From contig MEHQ01004509.1 in the NCBI GenBank assembly GCA_008828725.1, forward strand, positions 310,001 through 374,000: 64,000 nt of DNA, read 5' to 3'. Shown piece by piece: positions 44,501-56,339 of the stretch. Within the stretch, counting starts at the first letter, position 1. Every line of letters starts with the position of its first letter. Source of the stretch: Saccharina japonica. Lineage: Eukaryota; Sar; Phaeophyceae; Laminariales; Laminariaceae. The notes under the pieces were generated by a model. It was given only the letters and a program-made list of their open reading frames with translations. It did no database searches and was not told the DNA's origin. The position numbers and the translations under genes are program-made.

Positions 44501-46437
44501 CAAGCGCAGTAGAAACCAAGTCGCTCCATGACAAAGGCGCCTGGAGGAGGAATAGGCGGTACGGGTTTAGAGTAGCCCAACCTTGCGTTCGGTTGGCGGT
44601 GTCATCATAAATGTTCTTCAATGTAGCTTCGTATCGATCTTAAAGACACCTCGATTAGTCTATGCGGCGAGGCACGTCGGTGCGTAGATCTCTATGCATT
44701 TGGCGTTGCTGTAGCTCTACATGGTGTACAATCGCTACCGGTCCACAATACATTGGTTTAGCCCTATTGATGGTATTAAGTGTTTCTACAGTAGTGACAA
44801 GTGTGGCCGCGCAAATTTGGCTGTAGGCCTGATGTTCTCGCTCTTGACTCTAACAGGTTGCTTAGTATGGTAGAAACGTCACTGAGTGTATCCCTTCGAT
44901 CAACACCACCTGTGATGAAGCTCATGCCGACCACCTCATGCTCTTTTCCGCAGACCTCGGAGATCATAGTCATGCCTACACCCATCAGGCCGTTCGTTGC
45001 TCCAAGTAGAAGCCTGCGTGGACGGAACGATGGAGTAAAGGGGCAGCATAGAGCGAATCGGGCAGTGTTGTATGTGTCTACAGTGGCAACAAGTATTTGT
45101 TTTGGGGGCGAACTGATAAAAAAACGTGAACTTCGATGACTACGCCGTGTCTAGCAGCACGTCATGTTTGCGTGTGAATGACTCGAAAACATGTAATTAT
45201 ATGGCTACCCTGATGACGGCAGAAAGTCGGCCGACATTCCGTTTATGTATCCAGTGCATAACGATCGACAGGACCGTAGACCCAATGTTGGTCGCACTGC
45301 GACCTATGCTATCGGAAAACAGCTGATCAGCAAATTGGCGATACATTGATGCTCGTCGAAGCTGGTACAACTAGTAAACAACACACATGTAGACGACGAG
45401 GTAGGCCGTCCTGAAACACTGATACCGCGTCCCTCACCGGCAAGTAACAGCCCAGAAAAATGTGGTGGACACGCCAAACGCGACCGACAGGGACGCTATG
45501 GACCACAGACCAACGTACAAGACCGGTAGTCGGCCGTAGCGGTCTGCGATGCGGCCCCATAAATACGAGCTACCGAAGCGTCCCACCATGAAGGCTGAGG
45601 ACAGATAGCCGGCGTAGAACCCTGTATAATCATTGTCGCAACGGTGCACACGCAGCAGCAGTAACATTAAAAGCAATGTTGGGGGTTACACGAGTATCAA
45701 TCGCCAGAAAAACGATAATTGTCATGTCACAGCACCCAACGTTAGGCCAAGCGGCAGCCGACGTAACTCGTTACGCGTATATCTACCCAAACATACAGGC
45801 AACACAACCGCACATCGTTACATCAGCCTACACTAGGGAGGGGGGGGGGCAAGCGAGGGCTAAACAACCGACGTGTGGTTTATCGAGAACAATTTCGCCA
45901 AACTAGTAGCACAATACAGGTAGTGACATCACACCGATATGCTCAGGTCGAGACAGCAAGGGACCCATGCGCTCGAAGCCCAGACAGCCAGCACCCAGAA
46001 GGCCGCGTGGTGTTGACTGGCATACTAAAACCAATCGCGTTTGCAGAAACGAACTTAGAGTCTGCTAGTGCCGTTGGGGCATCCGAGATTCACAACATCA
46101 TCTCAAAAACGCGCATGCACTTGCCGGCCTCATCCTTGTCGTCGGTGGTCCCCAGATGCTGAACCATATAGCCCACGTAGGGGTACAAGTTAGTGAGAGC
46201 GTAGGAATGGGTCACAAGGACTATCGAAATCGCCAGCATAGCCGGCCACGGAAAAGGGGTCGCCATGTCAATTCCCTCGGTTCGGGGTGGGCGAGCTGCT
46301 CCCGATTGCGCCGAAGCTGTTGGAGCTATATACCCGGCACCAGGTGCGATAGAAGGAGGCATGCTACGACCGGTCCCGTTCCAGGTGCAGCTGAGCCACC
46401 GGAGAAGGTTGCAGGCGCAGGCAGTTGGACGGAACAT
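38541..46437 (-). CDS. ZIFL-like major facilitator superfamily transporter, 9 exons
   Basis: This is a predicted 12-helix transporter of the MFS (zinc-induced-facilitator-like, DHA1-type), probably a membrane H+-coupled exporter of unknown substrate. The minus-strand exons are 46,437-46,125; 45,621-45,438; 45,013-44,910; 44,352-44,247; 43,635-43,525; 42,974-42,440; 41,176-41,081; 40,155-39,934; 38,882-38,541. They join in phase into 2,013 nt, giving 670 residues and a TGA stop. Helix 1 contains LYPYVGYMV. MFS motif A is GRIADRYGR (residues 127-135). Exons 3-5 give EVCGKEHE, GGLLAEPANHYP and FPYLLPNILG. Exon 6 is a Gly/Ser/Glu-rich cytoplasmic loop of about 180 residues. Exons 7-9 give GYREVYPLWTIS, TSQRWACSVAIPVFLAYPFL and NNAVDPSKRGTVNG. 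Intron 1 is GC-AG; the others are GT-AG. The start is uncertain: ATGs at 46,437, 46,362 and 46,266 are all in frame. No frame damage was found. Confidence 0.93.
39428..39725 (+). mobile_element. SINE copy in intron 8 of the transporter (antisense)
   Basis: The tRNA-like head GTCGCCCCGGTAGACTAGTG and B box CGAGTTCAAATCCTAC are followed by the family body (GCAAAGTTCGACGCGAGTCG, GGATACAAATGTAAGGCACG, GCGGATCTGAGTTGCGACTG). The copy is complete and monomeric, and sits opposite to the gene within intron 8 (38,883-39,933). Confidence 0.8.
40866..40986 (-). pseudogene. Decayed duplicate of exon 7 in intron 7
   Basis: On the minus strand this reads IGFDEAYPL, stop, AISSAGSGRLGLNQPIGKV. This aligns with GYREVYPLWTISTLASGGLD and the following residues of exon 7 (41,081-41,176). 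The Trp codon TGG is TAG at 40,953-40,951. No good acceptor precedes it, although GT donors lie near its end. It is best explained as an ancient exon duplication that has died. A remnant of a second tandem transporter copy is less likely, because no other exon is duplicated nearby. Confidence 0.75.
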
Positions 46438-46810
46438 AAGAGAATATTAGAACATTCAGCCCCATTTTCGTTGTATTCTAAAATGCTTGTCGCGTTACAA
46501 GCAACGTGCTAGCTCGGAGGGCGTGTCGGTAGCGGGGTACGCCGCATGTATTGCATATCAGCAGTATGTGAATCCAATAGCGGCCCATGCGTACAGTTAC
46601 AAAACTGGTCTGCAGCGAAAAAATGCATTAATTGGCCCGCTTGGCGCTTTTTGGGAGTAACGTCATTGATTGTGAGCCGCCTTCTACTTTCAGGATACGT
46701 ATTTATGACATCATGGGTTTTGGGGATAGGACTCGGGGGATTTCGTGCAGCTCGCCTGTGGTCAAAGCATCAATGCTATTGTGAGGTTATCCTATGTAGA
46801 GTACATGGTC
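46438..46810. other. Upstream flank of the transporter gene
   Basis: This stretch should hold the promoter and 5' untranslated region of the minus-strand gene. I see no TATA-like box, tandem repeat or other element that can be assigned. The plus-strand frame 46,546-46,827 has no recognised similarity. Confidence 0.35.
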
Positions 46811-47262
46811 TGGGGGGGGGGGTGTAAATCGTTTTCATGCATCGCCGTAGTCGTATCACGATATGCCCTCGCATCTCTACAATGCCGGGGCGGAGCATGC
46901 CTGGTTTTCACCGACCAGGCAGACATTGCAGGCACCAAGCGTAAGCGCCATGATGTGTTGGGCGAGTCGCATGAAGGGTGAGCTGCATCCAACTAAGAAC
47001 CGCTTGTAAGGCCGACTTGCATATGTATGACAGCTTCAATGAGTTCATCTAATGTATGGTGGGGCCACTTCCTGAGACAGCAATGGGAGCACTAGGGTTA
47101 GATGAGACTGCGTCGTTGGTGCCTTACCATATACACACTACATGATACGATTATTCTCCATGTGGTGAGCCCGCTCAAATGATCCAACTCGACCGCCAGC
47201 CTTGGTGACCGCCAAACAAAAAACAAACGGTACCCTAGTTGTCTAGCTCACGCAGTGAGAGG
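46811..47262 (-). repeat. 0.5-kb dispersed repeat, copy 3
   Basis: It matches 35,138-35,590 in the same orientation: ATCGTTTTCATGCATCGCCG, CGGGGCGGAGCATGCC, GTCTAGCTCACGCAGTGAGA. It ends earlier, at 47,262, without the GGTTGGGTTGGCG part. It lies about 370 bp upstream of the transporter start. Confidence 0.8.
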
Positions 47263-47579
47263 ACGGGGTTGGGGGGTTCGGGCAGGATCCGGCGTGGGGA
47301 GTGAGGGAGGGGTCCCCTTTCGCCCCACTGCGTTGGCGCCCCCGCGTATGCACGCTATTGGTGGCGAGTTCGAAGCTGCATTGATAAATGTCACAGAGAC
47401 CCGCGTGCAGAGTAATTATTCTGGACCCTATGTTATTAATAGTAAATATTTACATACCAAATGAAAATGACGACCATGTAGATACGTCCTCTGTGATTGT
47501 ATGGACCTTGGGGAAGTTCGTTTTCGTCCACGGTTTGTGTGAGTTGAATATTTATGCAAGGATTTGTGTTTGGGGGACG

Positions 47580-48415
47580 CTACCTTATCGCCCCTGGTTG
47601 CGGCGGAATATAAAAAATGTCTTCCGTCCCGGGGGGGGGGTACGTGTGCTGATCGCTGGCTCCATGAGCAACAGCCAAATCGGCCGTCAATCGAAGGGAT
47701 TGGGGTTTCCACACCTTGCGGGGCGGTATCGACCTGGGGTATGTCCTTGTCGTCCCCAGGTTGTTGACGTTGTACAAGTATGAATGCATTTCTGATCCAA
47801 GGATAGGACTTTGTCGTCTCCGGATGCGTCAACAATCAGCCTGCAGGAGTGGGGTTTCCACGGGGGCGGTATCGACCGGGGAGGTGTCAACTTTGGTCGC
47901 TACGAGGTTGTTGGCTTTACAGGTGTATGTAAGGATGTTGACCAGGGATTAGGATAGTATCGTCCCCGGTTCCGGCGGGACTTCGACCTTGTACCGTCGG
48001 GCAACTCCTGCCTCTGGCTGACTCCATGGGCCCCAGCCAACCAGCAATCATCCCGCGGGGTTAGGATTTCCACACCTTGCGGGGCGGTGTCGACCCCACT
48101 GGATGTTTTTTTTCATCCCTAGGTTGTTGGAATTAGAGACATATGGATGGATTTCTAATCAGAGAGTGGTATCCTGTCGTCCCCGGGTGCGGCGGGACCT
48201 CGACGTTATACCGGGGGGCAACTCTCGAAATGGGCTGGCTCCATGAGCCCCAGCCAAACCTACAATCAGTCGATGGGGTTGGAGCTTCCACACCTTCCGG
48301 GGCGGTACCGACCGGGGTGATGTCCGCTTCCGTCCCCATATTGTTGGAGTTGTATCTGTACGGAAGGACTTCTGATCCGGGGATATTGATTATACACCAA
48401 GTACTCGCAGTAGTA
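47580..48415 (+). repeat. Tandem repeat, ~235-bp units (3 full, 1 shortened)
   Basis: Units share TGGCTCCATGAGC, CCACACCTTGCGGGGCGGTA, CGTCCCCAGGTTGTTG and ATTTCTGATCC. Copies lie near 47,582-47,815, 47,816-47,955 (short), 47,956-48,170 and 48,171-48,410. Both strands stay open over long stretches because the period and composition exclude stops. I do not call a gene. Confidence 0.75.
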
Positions 48416-50149
48416 TTGGATGTGTTGGATTCAACATATGTAAGGCTGTGAATCCGTTTAGATGTACATATGTCTCGCAATTGATGAGTTTCCGAACGCA
48501 CAGTTCCTTCTCCTTTCGAGTGTTCAATGAATTAGGTTAGGATTCTGTTTTGGGCAGCAACCCCATTATCCAAAATAGTTTTGTATATAATCATTCCATT
48601 CATAGGCAAATATATATATATATACGAGTATATGACTACGAGTACTGTATGTGGATAACTCGGTTGCTGGTAGATTATGGTAAAATGTCTTCATTGTTTT
48701 GTTTTCGGAGCTAGGTTAGCCCGTTTTTTCAAAGGGGTGAATGGGCTTCTATTTAACCTTGAATCGTTCAGAAGGGGTTCGACTTTCAATCCGACCATGG
48801 AGGAGCTTCCTAGTTGTGCTGTCGCTTTTATTTTCGATGTTTCGAGGCATTTTGCCAGGATTATGTCCTGGACTTTTCAGGTGTTTTTAATTCAGTCCGC
48901 TGATATCGCAATTTCTGGTAAAATCTAAATGTCAGTTCCTTAACCAAACTCAGCGTCAAACGACAACGAGGCCCTACCGCATAGTCTCTGGTGGTGAGAA
49001 ATAGACTCACCTTAGGTCAGGTGATAATCGCGTCAAATATCTTCGCTGCAGCTCTCTCACAGCCAGCCCTAAGGACCGACAACATCAACAACCCTAATCC
49101 TAACCTTAACGACTTTGACCTTCGTCTGAACGCTAGGGGTGGCTCGTAGGTGTCCCCATAGTCGTGATTTAAATATCGTCTACAGTCATTATATCAGTTT
49201 TGGACTGGAGGGACTGGTCAGACACTTTCAAAGAGCCGCTGGCATCGTTAACTGCCAGTTGGAGTCATATTTCATTGCTTCCGGGCCTTATCTTCGTTGG
49301 CGGTCCAACTAGGCCACCGGCGTATCCCCTTTGTACTTTACAATGCAACACGTGGTACAAGTGACACTAAACAGGGGGTATGGCGGGCGAACTGCAGTCT
49401 GTGCCCGTTGTGCTGTATACACCCGTATCAAATGTATATCGTTGTGGCGTGCCGTACCTACGTAGTGTGGTGATGTCTTCGTGTCGGACATGGCCGACAG
49501 GGTACGTATGGCCTCTGAGTGGCTGAGTAATCGCCAAATTCAGTTGAACGTTATGCCAGTAGAAAGGTACAGGTCCACCCCGTTGTACCGTATCACGTCA
49601 AGCCAAACACAGGTATATACACGGTCCCTTGTGGCTTCTCTTCGGCCGGGGTGGAGCCCCGGCCTTCTTCCGCCCCAACACGTGCCCGAGCTCCCAGAGG
49701 AGTGCGGCGCTGACCTTGCTCGCGCGCACTAGCGCTCGAGCATGGTCAAGCCGACAGCACCAGTCACCGACACGGCGGTAAATGTCCTCACGCATTTTTC
49801 CACGATCGCAATTTTGGCTTCGGGAGGCGTGTCGTGGCATCGTCGCGGAAATCATGGAACTTGTAACGTACAGAGAAGATAGGCTATGATAGGACCCGCG
49901 TGAGTAAGCGCCCCATTCGGCACCTTCGAGGGGAGATGAGCGTCGGGGCGCGCTGGGACTGCTTCCCTCAGCACCTTGGAATCTAGGCACGAACCAGGCC
50001 GGTCAAGGAAGCGCGGAACAGATGAATTACCCCGCCTGAGAAAAGCGGATGATGGAGGAGAAATAATGTGCAGCTCGGAACAAGAGGAGGAGGCGTAGGA
50101 GGGATCGGCGGGAAGTTCGGAAACGCTCGGGTGTGAGGGCGAGGCCCAG
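48416..50149. other. No recognised gene; probable 5' region of the next LINE from ~49.6 kb
   Basis: 48,600-48,630 is an AT microsatellite. The plus frames 48,677-48,928 and 49,481-49,732 are unrecognised. From about 49,600 the sequence is G/C-rich and may be the 5' region of the LINE that follows, but I cannot place its start. Confidence 0.35.
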
Positions 50150-53100
50150 GGCTGGATAAATCGTCGTTGGCACGTTCAACATTCTCACACGGGCCTTCAA
50201 CGGCAAGAACGGCACCGGCCATGGCAGGGGGTAGGCAGTGATGTCGTGGGTCTTCAATCGAGTAGACGGGATGGGCATGGTGAGTATACTGCTGTACAGG
50301 CTATACTGTGTTTTGCTCTGGTTCAGACGGTAGCAAGTACGAAAGGAAGGGGACACCCTGGACTTGCTGTGAGAGTCTACTGTGGCACGGGTAGATAAGG
50401 CGGTCTCGCTGTGGAGTACATCAGTGCCAGATTGGTGAATGTTCGCGTTGAACTCCTGGGCAACTCAAAGGGTGTGTCATCCATCGTCGGATATACCCCC
50501 TCAGAAATTGCGCCAACCCCAGAGCGAGACTACTTTTGAAAGTCACTCGACAATGCATTAGCTGGGGTCCCCGGGGGCGACCACCACCTCGTACTGATGG
50601 ATGCGAATGCCCGTAACGGCAAACGGGATAACGTGCGTGCGGACAGGAAGGCACTCGTTGCATACCGACGTGACGAGATGAACGATAACGGAGAGAGAGA
50701 GTACTCCTCCACGCAACAAACAAGAAGCTTGCGCGCCTAAACACGTTTTTCGCCATGCCCTGAAAGGACCGTTGTACATGTTTCAACTCGCAAACAAAGA
50801 CGAGGGCCGGTGCCGACTCGATTATATTCCACACGACAAGCTGATCGGCGCCCTCGGCTTTGAGATCACGGTGCGCAGACTAACAGAGGAGCGTCATTAA
50901 CAATTGCACAATCTCGTGGTCGGAAGTATGCTTGGGGCCGGTTTGCACCAAATCGGCGTATGAGAGTTAGAAAGGGGCGGTGGGCTATTGATCTACAACG
51001 GTTGATGGCAGAGACGAGTCTCCGAGCGGACATAAATAAGGATATACGTCAACAGTCACCCCCTTACCGCTCGGTACAGAAACAACACCTCGTACTGGTA
51101 GTGTCGAAGACCAAGTAGCGGTGCTAGCAGCTATCTTGTTGGCTGCGGCCATTATAGCAAAGCTCACCAGGCGCAAGCAAACACGAATGAGTTGGTGCGC
51201 GACTAAAGAGGACAAGGCGGCGTTTGATAGTCGATGGGTTAGGGTTAGGGAAGATGCGAGGATGCGACTACGGGCCACGCCGAACGACAGTAGCCGGAAT
51301 AGGTCTTTGAAGGTCGCCACCGGGCAGCTCAAACGCGAGAGGGCCCAAGGCGTGCACGTGTTCATTTCAGAGCATATCCGTAGACTAGAAAGGCGTATCC
51401 GAGAAGGCGACCAGTTTGACTTCCACAAGCACCCTCAAGGGGATGGATATGGAATGCAAGAGGAAAAGGGCGTTAACTTGGCAGTACATGAATGGCGAGG
51501 AAGGTATATTGCTGCGTGATCTCGGCCTTGTCCGGGAGCGCTAGGTAGGGTGCTTTCATCACCTGCTAAATAACAAGTTCCTGACCATCGACCCGACTAT
51601 CGTAGCCGAGCTCAAGCTATGGCCGCCGTGCAAGCCTCTGGGCGACGTCCCGTCAAGGTACGAGGTGAAGCAATCGATCCGGGCGATGGCGAAGCGCATG
51701 GCGGTTGGGCCGGATAGCCTCCCCGTTGAACTCCTGGAGATCCTGACCGACAAAGGAGACTTCAACCCCCTACTTCACTTCTACGATGTCATCGTTGCTG
51801 TGCGGAGGGGAGGGCGCGTTCCGTAGCGGTGGGAGGACGCGACAATTATGGGTCTGCACAACAAGGAAGTTGGGACGGAGTGTGGTAATTATCACTGCAT
51901 GTCCCTCGTGGCGCATGCCAATAAAGTGCTCCTCAAAGTCAAACAAGCCGCCGCAGCGACTCCTGCGAAGAGGAAGGCATCTTGCTGGAGGAGCAGTGTG
52001 GGTTTATAGCTCAGCACTCGACGGTCGACATATATTCGTGGCGCGTCGCCTGCAGAAGCTGGCGAGGAAATGGACACCCCGCTGTTCATGCGCTTTATCG
52101 ATTCCACCAGAGCCTATGACTCCGTCGACCAAACCCTCCTGTCGACGTTCCTATCTCGGTTTTGCGTGACACCAAGGTTGCTCTCCGCCATCCGCCAATT
52201 CCACGACGGTATGCGAGCATGCGTGCGGTTGAATGGTGGCGATTGCTCGGATATTTTTGACGTGGAGAAGGGTCTTCGGCAACGGTGTGTCCTCGCGCCA
52301 TTGCTGCTCAACATGTTTTTCACGGCGGTGCTGCGCATGGCCGAGAAACGCTCCACCACTAATGCAGCCATCATGGACAGCATGGTAACACTCCAACGAA
52401 AGAAGGAAGCTGGGGAAAATAATAAGACGGAGGAGGCACGGGCTAGAAACGCCGACGGGGGGGGGCATATACGTTGTTGCGAATGCTGTAGGCTGACAAT
52501 GCGGGCATTGTATCGCGATCACATGGACGGTTGGAGAGGATGATGACGGTGATCACGGCTGCGTGTGGGGCATTCGGGCTTACGGCCTCGGACGCCAGGA
52601 CAGAGAGCATGTGCCTGCAAACGAACGATGGAGGCAACGTGTCGTACAACGTCACCGCAGCCGGCTAGTTGTACAAACAAACGGTCGCGTTAGTATCCTC
52701 GGGTGGGGCTATCAGCGCGAGCCGTGTCGTGGTAGCGCGTCGACGTCAGAGGGCATGGGTGTGCTTCAGGCGGTAAGATACGTAAGTCTGCGACCGTCCA
52801 GGTGTGCGCCTGCGGTTGAAAGTTGGGCTGGCGACTTGAGACGATGCTGTGCGGGTGTGTCACGTGGAGCGTCACGTGGAGCCCGAAACCAGCCGATTAC
52901 GCCAGGCTACGGAAGGTCGATCACAATATGATCCTTCGATGCTTCGGCTGGCAGAAACGCAAGCGTGAAGACCAAACTCTATCCTACGCCCGCGTGATTG
53001 TCAAATCAGACTCCGAGAGCATTGAGGCAACGGTGCGCAGACGGAAGATACTGTTCGCTGGTTTCGTCGCACGCATGGGGGGGGGGGGCGGTTGGCGAGG

Positions 53101-53257
53101 AGCGTGCTGTTTGGGGAGATCGGCAGCTGTAAGGGCTCTTCAGTTTGACCGGAGAAGGACTGAAAGGGGCACTTCGAGGAGGATGTCAAGGCATTCGACA
53201 TCAGGCCAGAAGGGTAGCGTGAGGCAGCACAAAAGGCTGGCCGGTGCTTTCGAGTGA
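50150..53257 (+). pseudogene. Nearly complete LINE (endonuclease + RT), decayed
   Basis: The endonuclease starts VVGTFNILTRAFNGKNG (about 50,165) and continues in shifted frames with EYISARLVNVRVELLGNSKG and HHLVLMDANARNGKR. The linker 51,121-51,519 has MRLRATPNDSSRN and LERRIREGDQFDF. RT follows with MAVGPDSLPVELLEIL, FMRFIDSTRAYDSVDQTLLS, FHDGMRACVRLNGGD and LRQRCVLAPLLLNMFFTAVL (frame 52,070-52,543). A damaged catalytic box reads roughly ADNAG near 52,495, and then the C-terminal part has CGCVTWSVTWSPKP and MILRCFGWQKRKRE. Several stops and frameshifts make it dead. Unlike the 9.7-26 kb LINE it has no large insertion. The RQRC in place of RQGC and the lost YADD indicate older decay. Confidence 0.88.
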
Positions 53258-53539
53258 TCGAGGACGGGGCGAAGTTTTGTTTGCGGAATTTGCATGACTC
53301 GAAGAGGAGTGATGCAGCAAAGCGGCTCAGGACGGCTGCAGATGCAACTGCACGAACGACTGTTGACACCAATGGCCCATCGAGGGGCCTGGCCGGGGGT
53401 ACGTGGCACGACGAGAGGAGAGGGGAGGAGGGGCGGGGTTGTCCAACCGATTGACGGCGGGGTGTGGCCATCGTCGTTATGATGCGTGCCTTTCCAGTAC
53501 CGAAATAGCTAGCGTAGGGACGCCTGTACTAGCCTTCTG

Positions 53540-54120
53540 TATCCTCCCTTGCGTGATTGTTTTTTCTCTTTCCCTTTTTTTTCCTTTCCCCCTTTTAATT
53601 TATCGTTACGTACTTCTCTTTTGTTTTCTAGCTCTCGTTTTCTTGCCTCGTAGCCCTTTCGCTCCTTTTTGGTTTTTTCCATTCTTGAACGCGCGTGCGT
53701 AAAGATAGCTATTAATAGCTCTCTCTGTTGATGGACTTTGCTTGCTTACGTGTCTTTGGTCCCTGTTTTTTGTTTTCGGTTTGCTTTGTGGGTCGCCACT
53801 TTCCTCGTGTGATCCCTTTTCCCTTTCCCCCCTATTCTTCCTTGTTTCCTTTTGCCCTTTTTTTACCTTTCTCCTTTTCTTTTAATATTTGCTTTTTCCT
53901 TTTATCTTTCGGTCGCTTTCATCGTTTCTTGGTTGGGGTGTACGATGTGCCACCGCAGTTGTGATGCCAAACGTATTGCGTTGTGCTTCGAATTTTGTGT
54001 ATTTTGTTTCCCTGGGGTATTCTTCCACTCAAGAGTTTTGTTTTGTTGTTGCAGCCTGTCCTGTGACAACGGGCTATCTTTTTGTCGATTAGTCAATGTG
54101 AAAACAATACTGTAAGGTTG
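53540..54120 (+). repeat. T-rich LINE 3' untranslated-like region
   Basis: Long runs of T with CCTTTTTT and TTTTCTTTT words follow the LINE end, comparable to 9,370-9,440 and 25,980-26,270. Frames such as 53,728-53,964 with Phe-rich translations are compositional artefacts. Confidence 0.5.
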
Positions 54121-54239
54121 GAAAATGACAGGTGTCCTGACATGTTATATACACTTGGCTTTAGTGTACCTGTCTTCGGCACCAAAGTGACCAGGTATAC
54201 GTTATTATTTGTTTCCTCTATTTTTCATCCCTTTTTTTA

Positions 54240-54576
54240 TATTTCCCCTACTTTTCTCTCTCCTTCGTATATTAATAGTTGTAACTCACATCCGGGGTCA
54301 CAAAGTAGGTTCCTCTTCCTCCTCTCTCCTCCCCCACTACGGTTCGTGCCTTGCATTTTTTATCGCGACAAGACTTCAGCCCTTTCTTCCCTCGTCGACT
54401 TGCCTCGACCTGCTCTGCCTACCCCCGTTACTAGACGCAGTTGATTCCGTTTCATTTGTAATTTTGCAAAAAAAATCTCAAACGTTCGACCCACGTGAGA
54501 CTCGATCGCCGGAAACGAGCTCTTGGGAAGCGTTCGAGGGTACCACTATTAATAGACCATTGGGGCGACCTTGTTT
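54240..54576 (-). mobile_element. SINE copy, monomeric head
   Basis: On the minus strand, GGTCGCCCCAATGGTCTATT and GGCGATCGAGTCTCACG form a tRNA-like head. They are followed by TTTTTTGCAAAATTAC and the family body (GCAAGTCGACGAGGGAAGAA, GATAAAAAATGCAAGGCACG, CCCCGGATGTGAGTTACAAC). It ends in an A/T-rich stretch near 54,240. Confidence 0.78.
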
Positions 54577-54594
54577 TGGATAAAACCCAAACAA

Positions 54595-55150
54595 TAGTAT
54601 GGTATGTACGTTGTCTTCCCATGAATCTCTTATTTGTACCAGAAGACATCAGTGCACTCAATCTCCTGATTCCTAATCCTAGAGAGATACGGAGATACAA
54701 ATTGTGTGGTCACGGTGATCACGTGGGCACACACTGCTTGCTGTGAGACAGGGAAAAAACAAAACTAAAAACGCAAAATAATAAAATAATGGATAAAGCA
54801 ATTGAAATGTCAACCTACCGAGTATGGAAACCTAAAGACAAGAACACAACGACACAAGCCATACCATAAAAATAAGAACAACGCTTAAAAAAAAAGAAAT
54901 GAAGAGTGCGTTGTCTTCCCATCAATTTGTTATTTCTACCCGAAGACATCATCAGTCAGTGCACCCTGTCTCCTGATTCCTAATCCTTGAGAGATACAGA
55001 TATATATACAAGTTATGTGGTCACAGACTGCTTACTGTGAGACAGAGAAAAAACAAACAAAAACAACCGCAAAATATTGGCTAAAGCAAGTGAAATGCTA
55101 ACGTACCGGGTAAAAAACAAGAACACAACAACGACACAAGCTAAACCAGA
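54595..55150 (+). repeat. Tandem duplication, ~305-bp units
   Basis: ACGTTGTCTTCCCATGAATC, GACATCAGTGCACTCAATCT, CCTGATTCCTAATCC and ACTGCTT[GA]CTGTGAGACAG occur at 54,605-54,900 and again at 54,905-55,145 with scattered differences. No gene is seen. Confidence 0.8.
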
Positions 55151-55935
55151 AAACTAAACAAGAACAAAAATTCAGTAAAACACGAATTATGAAATGATAC
55201 AGAATACAAACGACGCCCCAGTACCACAGTATCGTTTCAATGGATAATAACTGGTGAAAAGCAGTCGCGCGCGTGAACTGCATACTCCGAAGTAAAATAT
55301 CTGATTGAGCACATTGATGTCTTCCGCTTGCTCTACTGAATTATTGTGTTTATTCTGTCAATAAGTCAATCGTTAATGACTGACAGAAAGTCTATTATAC
55401 AGTTCGGTACTGTATAAAATAGTTCGAATACTATCAATTAGTGATATATTTCATTTTGATCCTGTCTAAAGTCTAACGTGAATGACTGACAGAAAATCTT
55501 GCTACAGTTTGTGTTACTGAGTCAAGATGATTCGTATAAGATCAATGGGATATATACATCGTTTTATTTCAGCTTAATTGACTGAATCATGGTCATAGTC
55601 TCACTCGTGTAGTCGATGATGCCTTTTTCGATTTTGGAGACATGTCATGTCGTTAACCATGCAAATTACAGCCCGTTATGCTGTTCCGTTGTCGTTACAA
55701 CCACACCGTCGTTGAGTCATGCAGACTTACTCGTTTATTTGGATACCCGGTATTTCCAACGAACCCTCATCGTGTTCATTTAGTTGCATATTCTGCATGC
55801 ATATTGTTCTGGCAAAACCGTCAGTCAGCGCATTTTTTCGCCTTACCGCTGTGTGTATCAAGCCTTGCAAGCAAACCGTACCACACACATCGTAAAGTGG
55901 TAATTAATGTAGTGACTGTTGCCAAAGGTAACATC
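55151..55935. other. No recognisable gene
   Basis: A weak ~115-bp duplication shares AATGACTGACAGAAA (about 55,375 and 55,490). The frame 55,678-55,974 is unrecognised. Confidence 0.4.
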
Positions 55936-55939
55936 AATT

Positions 55940-56335
55940 TTTATACAAGGTTCCGTATACCATCGTTTGTATAAAAAGGTCCGTACACCAACATTTTCTT
56001 ATACAAGGTTATGTATACCATCGTGAGTATAAAATGGTCCGTACACCAACATTTTTATACAGGGTTACATATACCATCGTTAGTATAAAAAGGTCCGTAA
56101 ACCAACATTTTATACAAACTTCCGGATACCAGCGTGTTAGTACAAAAGGTTCCGTAAACCAAAATTTTGTACAAAGGTTCCGCATACCATCGTTCAGTAT
56201 GAAAGGTTTCGTATACCATCGTCAATCTTAGAACGGTTCCGTATACCATCGATAAGTGTAACGAGGTTTCGTATACCATCGTTCGTTATGACAGGTTTCG
56301 TACACCGCCGTTCGTTATAAAAGGTTTCGTTTTCG
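55940..56335 (+). repeat. ~30-bp tandem array (GGTTCCGTATACCATCGT)
   Basis: About a dozen units alternate GTTCCGTATACCATCGTT and GGTCCGTACACCAACATTTT with AGTATAAAA or TTATACAA between them. It resembles the 5.24-5.95 kb array in unit size but not in sequence. Confidence 0.8.
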
Positions 56336-56339
56336 TCAT

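Noticed and set aside
51236-51254. Interstitial telomere repeat (GGTTAGGGTTAGGG)
   Set aside because: It lies in the open LINE frame and codes for WVRVRE, so it is most simply coincidence.
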